A DNA stretch of 64,000 nucleotides from Xanthostigma xanthostigma (Eukaryota; Arthropoda; Insecta; Raphidioptera; Raphidiidae), in NCBI GenBank assembly GCA_963575645.1, contig OY754464.1, positions 2,852,001 through 2,916,000 on the forward strand, read 5' to 3'. The notes below the pieces were generated by a model. It saw only the letters and a program-made list of their open reading frames with translations, did not search any database and was not told the origin of the DNA. Each line of letters opens with the position of its first letter. Positions within the stretch are counted from its first letter, which is position 1. The position numbers were made by a program, and so were the translations under genes. Below are positions 11,400 to 22,900 of this stretch, one piece after another.

Positions 11400-11720
11400 G
11401 TAGGACTCTTCACATTTAAATATCAAACATCCTCCCAAAATTTGGTTTCCATCTGTTCAGCTGTTTGATTTGTGTTTGCTTACACACGAAAAAGAAAATG
11501 GCGGTACGGTCTGTCTGCGAACACGATACTTAGGTATACAGACGTCAAACGGCAGAGCGAATCGAAAACAAATTTTGGTAGGATGTTTGACATGGCAATA
11601 TGAACTATCCTATTGTTTTCGGGGAAAATCGGCGCATGCGCATAAGTATTATATGTGCTGCAACGTTACTTTTGTATTATGTGATGGTACACTTTTCATA
11701 ACGATTTATTATTCTATTAA
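11400..11720. repeat. Repeat related to the 14150-14480 insertion
   Basis: Inverted copies of the phrase 'aaattttgggaggatgtttga' flank 11410-11600. They are followed by a segment containing 'tcggcgcatgcgca' that also occurs at 14200 and 14330. Confidence 0.5.
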
Positions 11721-11739
11721 TTGTTCTAAGAAAGTTTTG

Positions 11740-12825
11740 TAAAACATTTTTTTTCTAAACTTTGTAGTTTCGAAAATATTTTGAAAATAAAAAAAATCAG
11801 ATGTTCTTTTGTTCTGAAGATTTGTTAAAAATGCATTGGGTAGATGACAATCATATTTTAGTTGATATTTTTACAAGTAAAACATTATTTATATAGCAAA
11901 TTTCATAATATTTATTACTAGTCGTTACCCGCGTCACTGCTTGCGTTAAAATTTATTTTCTTTAAGTTGGTCCTGTCGCCCAATTTTTTTTGTTTTTTTT
12001 ATTGATTCCCCTTCCGCCAATACCTATTAAAATAAATTTCTCATGAACGGGGAAAAGATTGCCAGGAAATCGTATAAAATTGAAATATCTGAGAAAGGTG
12101 TTCAGGTCAATATTATAATAAACGTTTATCGTTTTATTGACATTTCGTTTGAAAATCGAATAAAAAAAAATTAATGCGTCAAATGGAAGTTCAAAGATCG
12201 CCATGTAATTCTTCTTTATTCATTTTTGTATAAACATTAACTGAATAAACACTACCATTATATAAAGAATGAGTTATGCATTATCTTTAAAAATGTATTA
12301 TCAAAAATGATAATTTACCTAAACTTGAAAGCTGAAATACGATAATATAGTTCCAAATAAATAAAATAAGTACCTATAGGTGCTTTATTATATTTATTTC
12401 GGTACAAAGTTTAGGAACTACTTAAATATATCTTCCAAAAAAATATGTAGGTAAAAGGCAAAATCGCTTATGTCAATTTTTTTATACAAACATTTGATTA
12501 CTAAACTAGAAAACCACTGAACTGATTTATTCTGAGGCGTCCTTTTATACTTATACGAGAACAATTAATTAATTAATTAATTATGGCGTTCACGGAAAAT
12601 ACCACTCCGCGGCGACCGCCCTAGGCCCGGGCCTAGTAAGCCTTATGGAAAGTCCACCTCTGAATTTAATCTTCCTGTCATTATTAAATTAAAAGTGAAA
12701 AACGCTGACGTTCTAAACGCCATCCGAGCGAAGCCGGCTAGAACAGCTTGTGCATACATAAAATAGAATAAAAGAAGTGTGGGAATCTCTTATATAGTTA
12801 TATCTATTAATATTAATCATTGCCT
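11740..12825. other. No gene seen; contains an (AATT)n tract
   Basis: AT-rich DNA with a diverged Helitron-type tip near 11925, an (AATT)5 microsatellite near 12565-12584 and a GC-rich palindromic patch (ccctaggcccgggcctag) near 12620. Confidence 0.5.
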
Positions 12826-13190
12826 ATCTACTCAATGTGCGGTGAGTATACGCAACAAAGCTTATCGAAAATATATCTGTGTCTCTTTCTTCGATGTAAT
12901 TCCCTGATTTCTCCGATGATAGGATTGGTTGATGTACCTGCATTCAATCTGAATAAAGTATCTCTGTTTCAAAAACTTTGTCTTTTTCTATGACGTTAAC
13001 AGGGGCGTACCCAGCTTTTGGCCCAGGAGGGGGCAAATTATAAATTTCTTAAGCCGGATCCCCCGTGCTTGTTTTGCCCTCCTGGATACGCCAGTGCTTA
13101 CGGCGTAAAAAATGACAGAAGTATATGTTTGCACCCTAATACTTCGGTTGCGATTTTATTCCTATGCTCAGTATAGAATAAAAGTAACTA
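12826..13190 (+). repeat. Interspersed repeat, copy A, with nested MITE
   Basis: It shares 'tcaatgtgcggtgagt', 'cgaaaatatatctg' and 'cagaagtatatgtttgc' with copies at 47625-47990 and 56225-56515, all in the same orientation. A small insertion at about 13003-13093, bounded by GGGGCGTACCCAG and CTGGATACGCC, is present in copies A and B but absent from the third. Confidence 0.65.
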
Positions 13191-13564
13191 GGTACATGGG
13201 GAATCTGAAGAAAGAAGATCTATAGGAAAAAATTGATGTTGGCGGTATGGCTTTTCGGACATAGATTTGTATAGGTATATGACTAATGTCATTGTCCACA
13301 ACAGTAATGTGTGCTTTGTATCACAATATTATCAGATTTTATATTTAAATCGGTCGTGTAGTCTTGTTATCTTTAAGTTTAAAACTGACTTATGTACTTA
13401 CTTATTAATAACTCGACTTCGCAGAACACGTGTAATTTCGATGTACCTACATTATAATTAAATTGCTGTTTACATTTGTCTCCTATTAAACTATAAATAG
13501 AAATTGCAATTGTCATATCTTATAAGTAATCTAATTTTTCCGACGGTTTGTCGTTTTCACAATT

Positions 13565-14560
13565 TACTTGTTTTTTTTGACGTGATAACGTCTTATAAAT
13601 TGATGAATCATCAATCTTATAAATTGATAAAACACCGACTGCATGCACGAAAAAGTGTAACGTAACGTTCCTAACGTTCGTAACGCGTAACGTTCCGCCT
13701 GACCCTGTGCGTGCTTTTTGCTAATTTCTCGCTCAATTTAAATCAGATCGGTTTGAAACCAGTCTTAAACGAAAGAGGAGAACATTTTACATAGATTTCG
13801 TATAACAGAATTTGCCTAAACAGTTTTTTTATACAAATTTATATAGAAAAATAGTTGTATAAATGCAATGTTGTCTAATGCATGGCGCGACGCGGTCGGT
13901 CGTCTTTGTTTGCCGTACATGGAAATTAGAAAATAACGTATGTCTTGTCTTAACATGAAAACGGCTGCATTTCTAATGTTTAATTCAATTTTTTGACATT
14001 AGTATTTTGTGAAATGCAACGCCTTCTAAGTTAAGTATTGGAATAACTAATTATTATTAGAACATAATACTTTGACAGTTGCAAACGTCACTTTTGACAT
14101 TTCTTATCATTCCGACACCAAGGATAAGCGGATTGAAACCAAATTTTGGGAGGATGTTTGATATGCAAATATGAAGTGGCCTATTGTTTTTGGGGAACAT
14201 CGGCGCATGCGTAAAAGAATATATCTCTTATAATGATGTTTTATATAATAATAATATAGTTTTTAAAACGGTTTTTACTCTATCTATTTTTACTAGAAAT
14301 TTTTGTAAATTTTTTGGGGAAAATCGGCGCATGCGCAAAAGAGATACATGCTATAGTTGTTTTTTATATAATAATAGCGTACTTTTTATAGTGTTTTATT
14401 ATTCTACTTAATAAAATTTACCTAAATTTGAAGCGAAAGATGCAATATCATAGATTCGAATTATTATAATTATTATATAAATTTAGGTTATGTATTACGG
14501 AATACGTTATCACGTAAAACTATCGTCCGTAAACCGACTTTACAGACAACCAATTATTTT
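13565..14560. mobile_element. TIR element with ACGTGATAACGT ends, copy 1 (with nested insertion)
   Basis: The left end carries GACGTGATAACGTCTTATAA; the right end carries GAATACGTTATCACGTAAAA followed by 'ccgactttacagacaacc'. The inverted copy 2 at 22215-22860 in RRP12 is collinear, but lacks about 330 bp found here at about 14150-14480. That extra block contains 'atcggcgcatgcg' twice. No transposase. Confidence 0.7.
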
Positions 14561-14796
14561 TTTTTGTAAAAGCTTGTAGGATATTCTCTTCACGGTCCTG
14601 CCAAGCGAAATATTTTCAATTTCCCACTTTTCTGTAATTTTGTAGGCTTTTAAAACTTCAACTTTTAATAACAATATACGATTAGAGGGCGGGGGGGGCC
14701 GTTCCGCTGAATAAACCATTGTTGACTGACTGATTGATATACGTTAGGAAAGTGTCTTTTGACAGTCGAATTTTGCGCCCTCTCGTGGTTTTTTTT

Positions 14797-15116
14797 GAAG
14801 TGAAAACTTCTTTAGCGGCGTTGTACACTTTTTTTGTAATGGGTAAAAAATGTTAAACTCGCGTCAGGAAAAGTAAGAACTGGGTGAGCGAGAAAACTCT
14901 CTAAGTGATAGTAATTGTTTATACAACGTTAGACATCTAGCGTTGAAATATCGTACATAAAAATGCAATCTATGATACAAACCAATATACAACGTTAGAC
15001 ATCTAGCGTTGAAATATCGTACATAAAAATGCAATCTATGATACAAACCATTTTGATCGAAAATTCGTAAGACGTTAATATTCAAGTTTTCACTTCCGCC
15101 GGCATTCCCGGAGTGC
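14797..15116 (+). mobile_element. DNA-transposon end / MITE, copy A, with duplicated 63-bp unit
   Basis: It starts GAAGTGAAAACTTCTTTAGC and ends near 'cccggagtgca'. An inverted copy B lies at 30959-31256. Copy A carries a perfect 63-bp tandem duplication (about 14924-15049) around 'caacgttagacatctagcg'. Its tip resembles those of the 59471-59624 and 61641-61908 elements. Confidence 0.65.
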
Positions 15117-15204
15117 AAAGGGGTTTTTTTTTAATCTGGTTCAGTCAAAACCTTAGTGTCATATGTTATACGTGCATTTTAATAAGGATTAATTGTCGAA
15201 TAAA

Positions 15205-15384
15205 ATGGGTAAAAAACTATCAAATCGGAAGTGCTGTGTTGTTGATTGTAAAGATACACCAACTAAACATCCAGAATTACAATTTCCTGAATTTTCTTAT
15301 GAATTAGAGAGGGAAAAAAATGGACTGCAGCAGTACGTCGTCAGGGGTAAAAAAATTTTATTTTACGTCTGTGATCATTATTAA
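15205..15384 (+). pseudogene. THAP zinc-finger fragment, probably from a DNA transposase
   Basis: The 59-residue frame MGKKLSNRKCCVVDCKDTPT...LQFPEF...YVCDHY has the N-terminal C-x4-C of a THAP domain, the FPEF strand, and a final Cys-His pair spaced one residue tighter than the usual CxxH (CDH instead of CSDH). It ends just where a THAP domain would continue to its AVPTAL box. It starts 88 bp after transposon end copy A. By inference it is the first exon or a relic of a THAP-type (P-element/Kolobok-like) DNA transposase rather than a host gene. No further transposase exons were found. Confidence 0.5.
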
Positions 15385-15829
15385 ATACATGAAAAATATC
15401 ATAATATTGTTATTTTGTTAACAAAAATAAGATTTAAAATTATTTTGAAATAAATAATGTACATCATTTATGTAGTTTTTTGACTGACATTGTTCATAAA
15501 TATTTTTTTATAATTAGGAATAACGCTGGTTTCCATGTGTTTGTAAGTTTTGGGTAAACCACTTTTGAAAAAATCAAACGCGAGATGGTGCGAAGGTCGC
15601 GTGTCAAAGATATTTTCCTAGTGTATAAACCTGTAGGTCGTGTGCAAGTAGGTGGAACTAAACTATTTTCGAATGTCGCGCTCGCGGTGGCAAAATAAGA
15701 AAAAATGTGCATATAGTTCATACTATGGGTTTTTGGCGTTGCCGCGTCTATGTTTGTTGCATTTACACGTCAATACTACGTTAAGCAAGGGGGAAATACT
15801 TATTAATAATTCTATAATATTATCATTAA
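15385..15829. other. AT-rich DNA, no gene seen
   Basis: Minus-strand and plus-strand ORFs of 75-90 codons near 15494-15921 have no recognisable domain. Confidence 0.4.
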
Positions 15830-16538
15830 TTAAGGAGGTTGATCCGTTACAGTCCAAATCAAAAGTAAGTCGAATTCTAAATGGGAACTTTTCCATAATA
15901 AATTTTTACAAAAGGTTATAAGTCGATGATACCAATAAATTATTGTCATAAAGGCATAAATAAATATTTTTTTTAAATATTAATTAATTATTTCAGTATT
16001 TTACTTAATGGACCAACTTTTGAATTTTTTGTACAAAGTTAGGTTAGAAAAAATTAATTTATGTAAATATCTGTATTTTACATATTTTTTGCAGTAAATA
16101 ATTATAAAAAGAAATTAGAAGTAATAAAAATTAAAATTAAATCATTAAAAAGTTGAAAATTCAGTTAAAATTGTCAAAAATAAAAGTCCATAATCGAAAA
16201 GTGCTAAGGTTTAATAATTTTTTTTATTGATTAAAAGTCTTCTAATTAAATTGTAAAAAATATTAAAATATGCGTAAGACATCGATTCTTTACATAGTTA
16301 GTTTTTGGAACTGCTGACATTATTTGGTTATTTGCAAAATAATAAAATGTACCGTTTGCATGCTAGGTTGACATATTTTCCATAAGACTACATCAAAAGT
16401 TTTTTTTTAATTTTTAACTTTATAAATCTCCTAATGATTTTGGATTTTTTACAGAAAAATTTGTCATAAAAAATCTATCAAAAAGACTTCATTTCAGATT
16501 TTTTTCATTATCTTCGTAAAACGGCTCAACCTCCTTAA
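15830..16538. mobile_element. TTAA-bounded TIR element
   Basis: The ends are TTAAGGAGGTTGATCCGTT and (complement) TTAAGGAGGTTGAGCCGTTT. The right tip continues TTACGAAGATAA. The same 31-bp tip occurs at 25796-25826 in RRP12 intron 5. The interior is AT-rich and non-coding. TTAA bounds suggest piggyBac/Kolobok-type mobilisation. Confidence 0.65.
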
Positions 16539-16907
16539 ATCATTTGTACATACCTATAAATCAATTTTCAATGTAGGTAATCCATAAGGTAAAGTATGTT
16601 TATTGATCTTTTACATTTAATTTAAATTTGCAGGAATGAAAGGTGACGCATGAAAGAACATTTGAATTAAAAAATTACGTAACCTAATCTCCAAGGTTCA
16701 AATAATCATTAGGTAACAATAACAAATAAATAATTTATCTTTTTTCTGCTCATATTCATAGAAATGAAATTGCGACCACTTTCAAATAAAACCGCCAGTT
16801 AGCGCCACACGACGGGCTGCACACAGCCCATTGCGTTGTCGCCGTCAATAGGAAATTTGGATAAGGTAGGCAACTTGTTACGCATACAGCAAATCAAACT
16901 GCAATAT

Positions 16908-16927
16908 TTTATTTGTTTCAATTTATT
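16908..16927 (-). terminator. RRP12 poly(A) signals
   Basis: Two AATAAA hexamers on the minus strand (16922-16927 and 16908-16913) lie 58-77 bp after the RRP12 stop codon. Confidence 0.6.
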
Positions 16928-16984
16928 TAAATAAGATAAAAAATACAATTAATTTAAATGTATTTAAATTATAGTTCGTATTCT

Positions 16985-19900
16985 CTACGCTTTCCTGTCT
17001 TTTACAAACCTTTTCCTAGCACCCTGTACAGTATTTTTGCGGCCTTCAGTTTGTTTCATTTTTTTCCTAAAAATTCAGAATAGAATTATAGAAAACTAGA
17101 ACAAAATATTCTATTTGCGCAAAAAGTGAAACGGCGTTAACAAAGGATTGTCGCTGCCATGTTTCCTAAACAAACGCACAAAAAAATCATTTTGTCATAA
17201 AAGCTATGATTTTTGGACAACTTTTCAGATACATTTATATCCACACACTATGTAAAAAATTACAATACCTTTTATGTAATAAATTGCCCTGTGCAGGTGT
17301 TTGACCAGACTGATCCGTTTTTTCTGATTTCTTCGGGCCATCTTTAACTTTCAACAACTCACATTCTGAAATCTGATCAATATTTCTTTTACGTTTCTTG
17401 CCACCTTTCTTTTTAATTTCGCTGTCTAAAAAACAAGGCACATAAAATATATAAATCACAAAAAACACCAAGAATTTTGTTAAGTGTACCGCGAAATATA
17501 TACCTTTGACTTTCTTGACTGTAGATGAATTAACCAAATCAGTATCGTCTTTATTTAACTTCGACGATTTATCGGACTTCGTCTTTTCATTCTCGACCTC
17601 AGAATCAGAACTTGCCAGAATTTCTTCAACACTAAAAACGCAAAGCAGAAAAACTAAATATAAGTAAAAACTTAGAAGCCGTCGTGGGACGCCTGACAAA
17701 TGCGAAACTTAATTTTTTACGACATTCTAGTAATTAAATATCGCCCTGTAACTAAATTTCGCTCTGTTATCTAGATGTCGTCTTCAACTAAAGCCATGTT
17801 CAATTATTTTACGCCTATTATGGTAAGTTAAAAATAAATAAAGAAAATGAGCTCCCATTTGGTCAAAATGTTCTTCTCTGACTCCAGCCGGGCGGCAGTT
17901 TTAGAGGGCGCCAAAACCATAATATAATATGGTTGGAAACCACATCTAATCTGTCATTTTTCCAGTTTACTCAATCTGCTTGTTTTCTGACGATTTCCCG
18001 TTCACAAAAAATGCTAACCATTATATATTTGTGGGTTTTTTTAAGTAATTTATTTCAAACGCTGGAGAGAGGGGGCGCCATTATCAAGTTTCTGCCCCGG
18101 TTCGAAAAAATCGTAGATCCGGGGCTGTCTGACTCAACTAAAACCTATTGTACCATCATTAGAAAACAAAATCTTACGTTCTTATAGGTTTAGCTTTAAT
18201 TTGAAAATTCTTCTCGTCATCTTGCATCTGTGATCTATCGTTCTGTTGTCCTTTTTTAGTAGCAATAACTTTTTTGAGTTTACCCAAATATTTATGAATA
18301 ATCTCATCAGATTCAGGCACATAGCCACATACAGTTTCATAGCCATATTTGCGAACAAGACGTTTCAGTAATTTTTTTATTTTCGATTGAAAATGTATTT
18401 TGCACCGTTTTTCCATTTTTGATACTGACTCTACCTAAAAAAAATATACAGATTTAACGCTACAAAGTTTGCACTTGTCAAAAGGATAAACCACTGCCTT
18501 TATCGAAGTTTAAACCGCGATAATAATACATTAGCCATTATGTTCTGCGAAATTATTTTTTTAATTCACGGCAATAAGTATTTAAGTATTCACCTATCAT
18601 TCAAGACTGTTTCTACAGATGCCGCCATCTGCCTTTGAATAGCGGAAACTGCGTTGACTATAGATTTGACTGATAGTCCAAGCTCCCATGACAGAAAAAG
18701 TTACCCCATCGAGCACCTCAAAATTATAAAGTGAAAATGGCTGAAAATCATGTAAGGAAACATGTTACGCCCGCCAGACTAGTAAAAATTTGTTAATTGT
18801 TATTTTTTATGAATTTTTGAATTTAAAAAAAGAAAACATGATTTTTTTTCCAAAACACCTGCTTGAAATTTATACAATTTGTAGTAATTAATAATGTACA
18901 ATTTTTGAAAAAATTTGTATGGCTGACAATTTTTGAAAAAATTTGTCTGGCTGACAATTTTTGTTAATAAATTTGTCAGACTTCATTTATTATAAATTAT
19001 TTTTTTTATGAAGTCTGTCATAGTAAAAAACATTTTTTGGCTGACAGACCAATTTTTTTTCTAGTTAGCAACGATTATACCATATTTTTTCATTAAAAAC
19101 TGTGGTCGCATTTAATGAAAAAATATGGTATAATCGTTGTTAACTAGAAAAAATTTTTTTTTTAATTCTAAATTAATACGGTAGATCTCTTTTATATACT
19201 TTAATACATTTTTCATCAAAATATTGTTTTTTACCATGCCAGATTCAATTTTTAAGCGCCGTGACAGCGTTTTTTCATAAACAAATCAGCTTTTACAAGG
19301 GCCGTGTCAAAACACCACCTTAATTTTTTTCTGAAAGAAGGTTTGACATCTATTTTCTGCATAAAAATTGATCTGTCAGCGAAAAAATGTTTTTTACTAT
19401 GACAGACTTCATAAAAAATAATTTATAACAAATGAAGTCTGACAAATTTATTAACAAAAATTGTCAGCCAGACCAGTTGTATTAGATAGAAGAGATCTTA
19501 AACTTCATTTAAAAATTGGTTGTCTGTAAAGTCGGTTTACGGACGATAGTTTTACGTGATAACGTATTCCGCTCGAATATTATATTTAATAATACATAAC
19601 CTAAATTTTAGTAGCTGTCAAACTTGGGCCGATCATACTTCTCTATCGCTTATACTGCGCTCTCGCTTGCACGCACAGGGTCAGGCGGAACGTTACACTT
19701 TTTCGTGCGTGCAGCTGGTGTTTCATCAATTTATATGACGTTATCACGTAAAAAAAAAATTCAAGGTGTTATGAAATGTATTATCATAAAAAAAATAATT
19801 TATAACAAATGAAGTCTGACAAATTTATTAACAAAAATTGTCAGCCAGACCAATTTTTTCAAAAATGGTACATTATTTACTACAAATTGTATAAATTTCA

Positions 19901-22900
19901 GGCAGGTGTTTTGGAAAAAAATCATGTTTTTTTTTTTAAATTCAAAAATTCATAAAAAATAACAATTAACAAATTTTTACTAGTCTGGCGGGCGTAACAT
20001 GTTTCTGACATGTTTTTCAGCCATTTTCACTTTATAATTTTGAGGTGTTCGTAGGGGTAACTTTTTCTGTCATGGGAGCTTGGACTGTTTATTCACCTAT
20101 CATTCAAGACTGTTTCTATAGATGCCGCCATCTGCCTTTAAATAGCGGAAACTGCGTTGACTATAGATTTGATTGAGTGTTACTTTTTTCGGAAAAAAGA
20201 TCTGAGCACTCTCCAGTCGCGCCGAAAGAAGTTTAATTTCAAAAACAGGCATTGCGAGAGAACCAAATCATTTATCGTTATAAATGTGAAATACAAGACT
20301 TGATAGCTAACAAGTAAAGTTAATAAAAAGTTTTTTTAAAATACTTACAACAATCGGTAACGATGCCAGCCCCAACGACAATGATACAACTCTTTGATAC
20401 ACTTTCATAAAATCAATGCAAGGTTCAACAATTTCTTTTATGTCACTCGTAATAATTTTGCAAACTTCTTCTAATATTAATTTTAAATGCTGCTCACTTA
20501 AAACATCTGCAAAACGAAACATTATAATACGCGCCACGGATCTAAAAGGTTCGGAAGTTAATCACAAACAGCATCGCAAAGACACATTTTAAAGCCGTTG
20601 AGACTCCCACCACCTCCCAGCTACCTGCACGGAACGTGCGCTCATCAGTTATTGGCTCTGATCGCTCGTTGCCTATGTCGCTTTCCTGCTTTAAAGTACA
20701 GTCGAGTACGCTATTGTTATTTTAGTTTTGTTGAGTTGCGAGTTTGTAGTTTTTCAACAGACTGTACAAGCACAAGCCCGCATTCGCATCTAACTTCCGA
20801 GCCTTTTAGATTCGTGCTAGAGAATACATAAAAAGAATTGAAAGTTATCTATCCGATATCTTTATCTGGAAGGCAGCTGCTATCAGGAGGTGTAAAGAAA
20901 TCGGCTATTGCTTATTAAAACACAGTTAGACAGTTTACCTTTAAAATGGAACAAAACAGAAATCAATGCCAATATTGTATTGGATTTCATATCAGGAGTT
21001 CCGATCAGACCCGATATAATTAATGCAATGTAGTTGTTCATTTGTTTCATTTCCAGTAAGCTATTTCCGACTGTTATTAACAACGCTTGTGCGGCTGCTC
21101 TGCAACGTTCGTTTATGTCGCGTATAGAAGTCACCGCCTCAGTCAAGGCGCCTCTCAAAAATGGATCTTCACTATCGATGTCCGTCTGCGACCTAAGATA
21201 AAAAATATCAATACCTAGATATATTTATATAATTGTTAAGAGATTGAAGTTTAAGTTACTAGCGAAATTTTATTTATCTGCTCCAATCTACCACACTAGG
21301 AATATAGATCTATTTTATTTGTCCTCAGTCACGACCAATTATGCCTTTAACTCTCCGCTTTTCAGAATGGCGTACATTTTCAACGATATCAACAATAGAA
21401 CGGATATTGATATTTTTGGGGATACTCTTAACAATTTTAAGAGACAAATTTCTGTTTTTTTGAAGTAATAATAGATGGTGAATATTATATCTCTTTGGTT
21501 CTTTAATTTATACATTATTCAATTATGTTTCTTGTTTTATTGTTTTTTTTTCATTTTTTATATATATATTTCGTTAAGGTACTGTGCTGCAAATGTATAA
21601 TTATTGTATTATTGAGAGCAGGCTTGTTATTGGACATTCAATGTCTGTTGGTCTGTCAGATTTACAAATAAAATAAAATAAAAATAATATTTTGATAATA
21701 AACGAAACGCGGAAAGGATCAACCAAAGAAGGTCTTTCAAAATCGGATCAGCCGTTTGAACCGCATTACAAAGCGAGTTCCATTTAGTTATGATGAGGTC
21801 GCGGCTGAAAATTAATAAAGTGAATTTTACATACTTTATGAGAAGATTGAAACATCTTATTCGAACTCCTTTACTACTTGGAGCTGTTTTATTCAACGTC
21901 TTCAACAATATTTTTTGCAGTTCTTCTCTCTTTTCGACCACAAACTTTTCACATTCCGATTTATCACTTGCGCAAATATCTTCAATTACGCGATATGCTT
22001 TTTTTTGTAGTTGATGATGGCTTTTATTTCCAGTCAATTTACGGACACACTGCTCGTATAATTTATGTAATTTTTCACTTGTCTGATAAACGCATAAAAG
22101 ACGAATTAATTCGAAATAGGTTTCCGAATTGTTTTCGGAAACCTTCAGCAAAACGTCATCAAAAAGTTCTTCCCTTTCGTTGTCGGGAGTTATTATCAAA
22201 TATGTCTGGAAAAAAATTGGTTGTCTGTAAAGTCGGTTTACGGACGATAGTTTTACGTGATAACGTATTCCGTAATACATAACCTAAACCTCCCAAAATT
22301 TGGTTTCAATCCGCTTATCCTTGGTGTCGGAATGATAAGAAATGTCAAAAGTGACGTTTGCAACTTACAAAGTATTATGTTCTAATAATAATTAGTTATT
22401 CCAATACTTAACTTAGAAGGCGTTGCATTTCACAATATACTAATGTCAAAAAATTGAATTAAACATTAGAAATGCAGCCGTTTTCATGTTAAGACAAGAC
22501 ATACGTTTGCTTCTAATTTCCATGTACGGCAAACAAAGACAACCGACCGCGTCGCGCCATGCATTAGACAACATTGCATTTATACAGCTATTTTTCTATA
22601 TAAATTTGTATAAAAAAACTGTTTAGGCAAATTCTGTTATACGAAATCTATGTAAAATGTTCTCCTCTTTCGTTTAAGACTGGTTTCAAACCGATCTGAT
22701 TTAAATTGAGCGAGAAATTAGCAAAAAGCACGCACAGGGTCAGGCGGAACGTTAGGAACGTTACGTTACACTTTTTCGAACATGCAGCCGGTGTTTTATC
22801 AATTTATAAGATTGGTGATTCATCAATTTATAAGACGTTATCACGTCAAAAAATCATTTATTTATCCAAATCTTCAGTCCAAAATAAGTGGCTCAAAAAT

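Larger units (their letters stand above)
18675..20086. mobile_element. Large foldback element in RRP12 intron 12, with nested insertions
   Basis: The left end AGTCCAAGCTCCCATGACAG and its complement at the right close arms of several hundred bp, e.g. 'acgcccgccagactagtaa' mirrored near 19990 and 'gaagtctgacaaattta' sites near 18980, 19435 and 19815. A TIR element (19510-19760) and a 35-bp-arm hairpin (19061-19147) sit inside. No transposase. Confidence 0.7.

Noticed and set aside
14990-15049. Direct repeats as a possible CRISPR-like or satellite array
   Set aside because: Only two units, abutting without spacers, inside a transposon end.
17161-17200. Extra RRP12 exon starting GNMAATIL between exons 15 and 16
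   Set aside because: It hits a stop quickly and does not resemble the family; exons 15 and 16 already join in phase.
21813-21834. A possible 26-bp intron and extra RRP12 exon reading RDLIITKWNSLCNAV
   Set aside because: The intron would be too short, the phase fails, and the plus strand here reads like a common repeat phrase. The GTATGT donor joins exon 11 perfectly.
21878-22282. 134-codon plus-strand ORF
   Set aside because: It is antisense to the RRP12 exon and transposon end; no domain.
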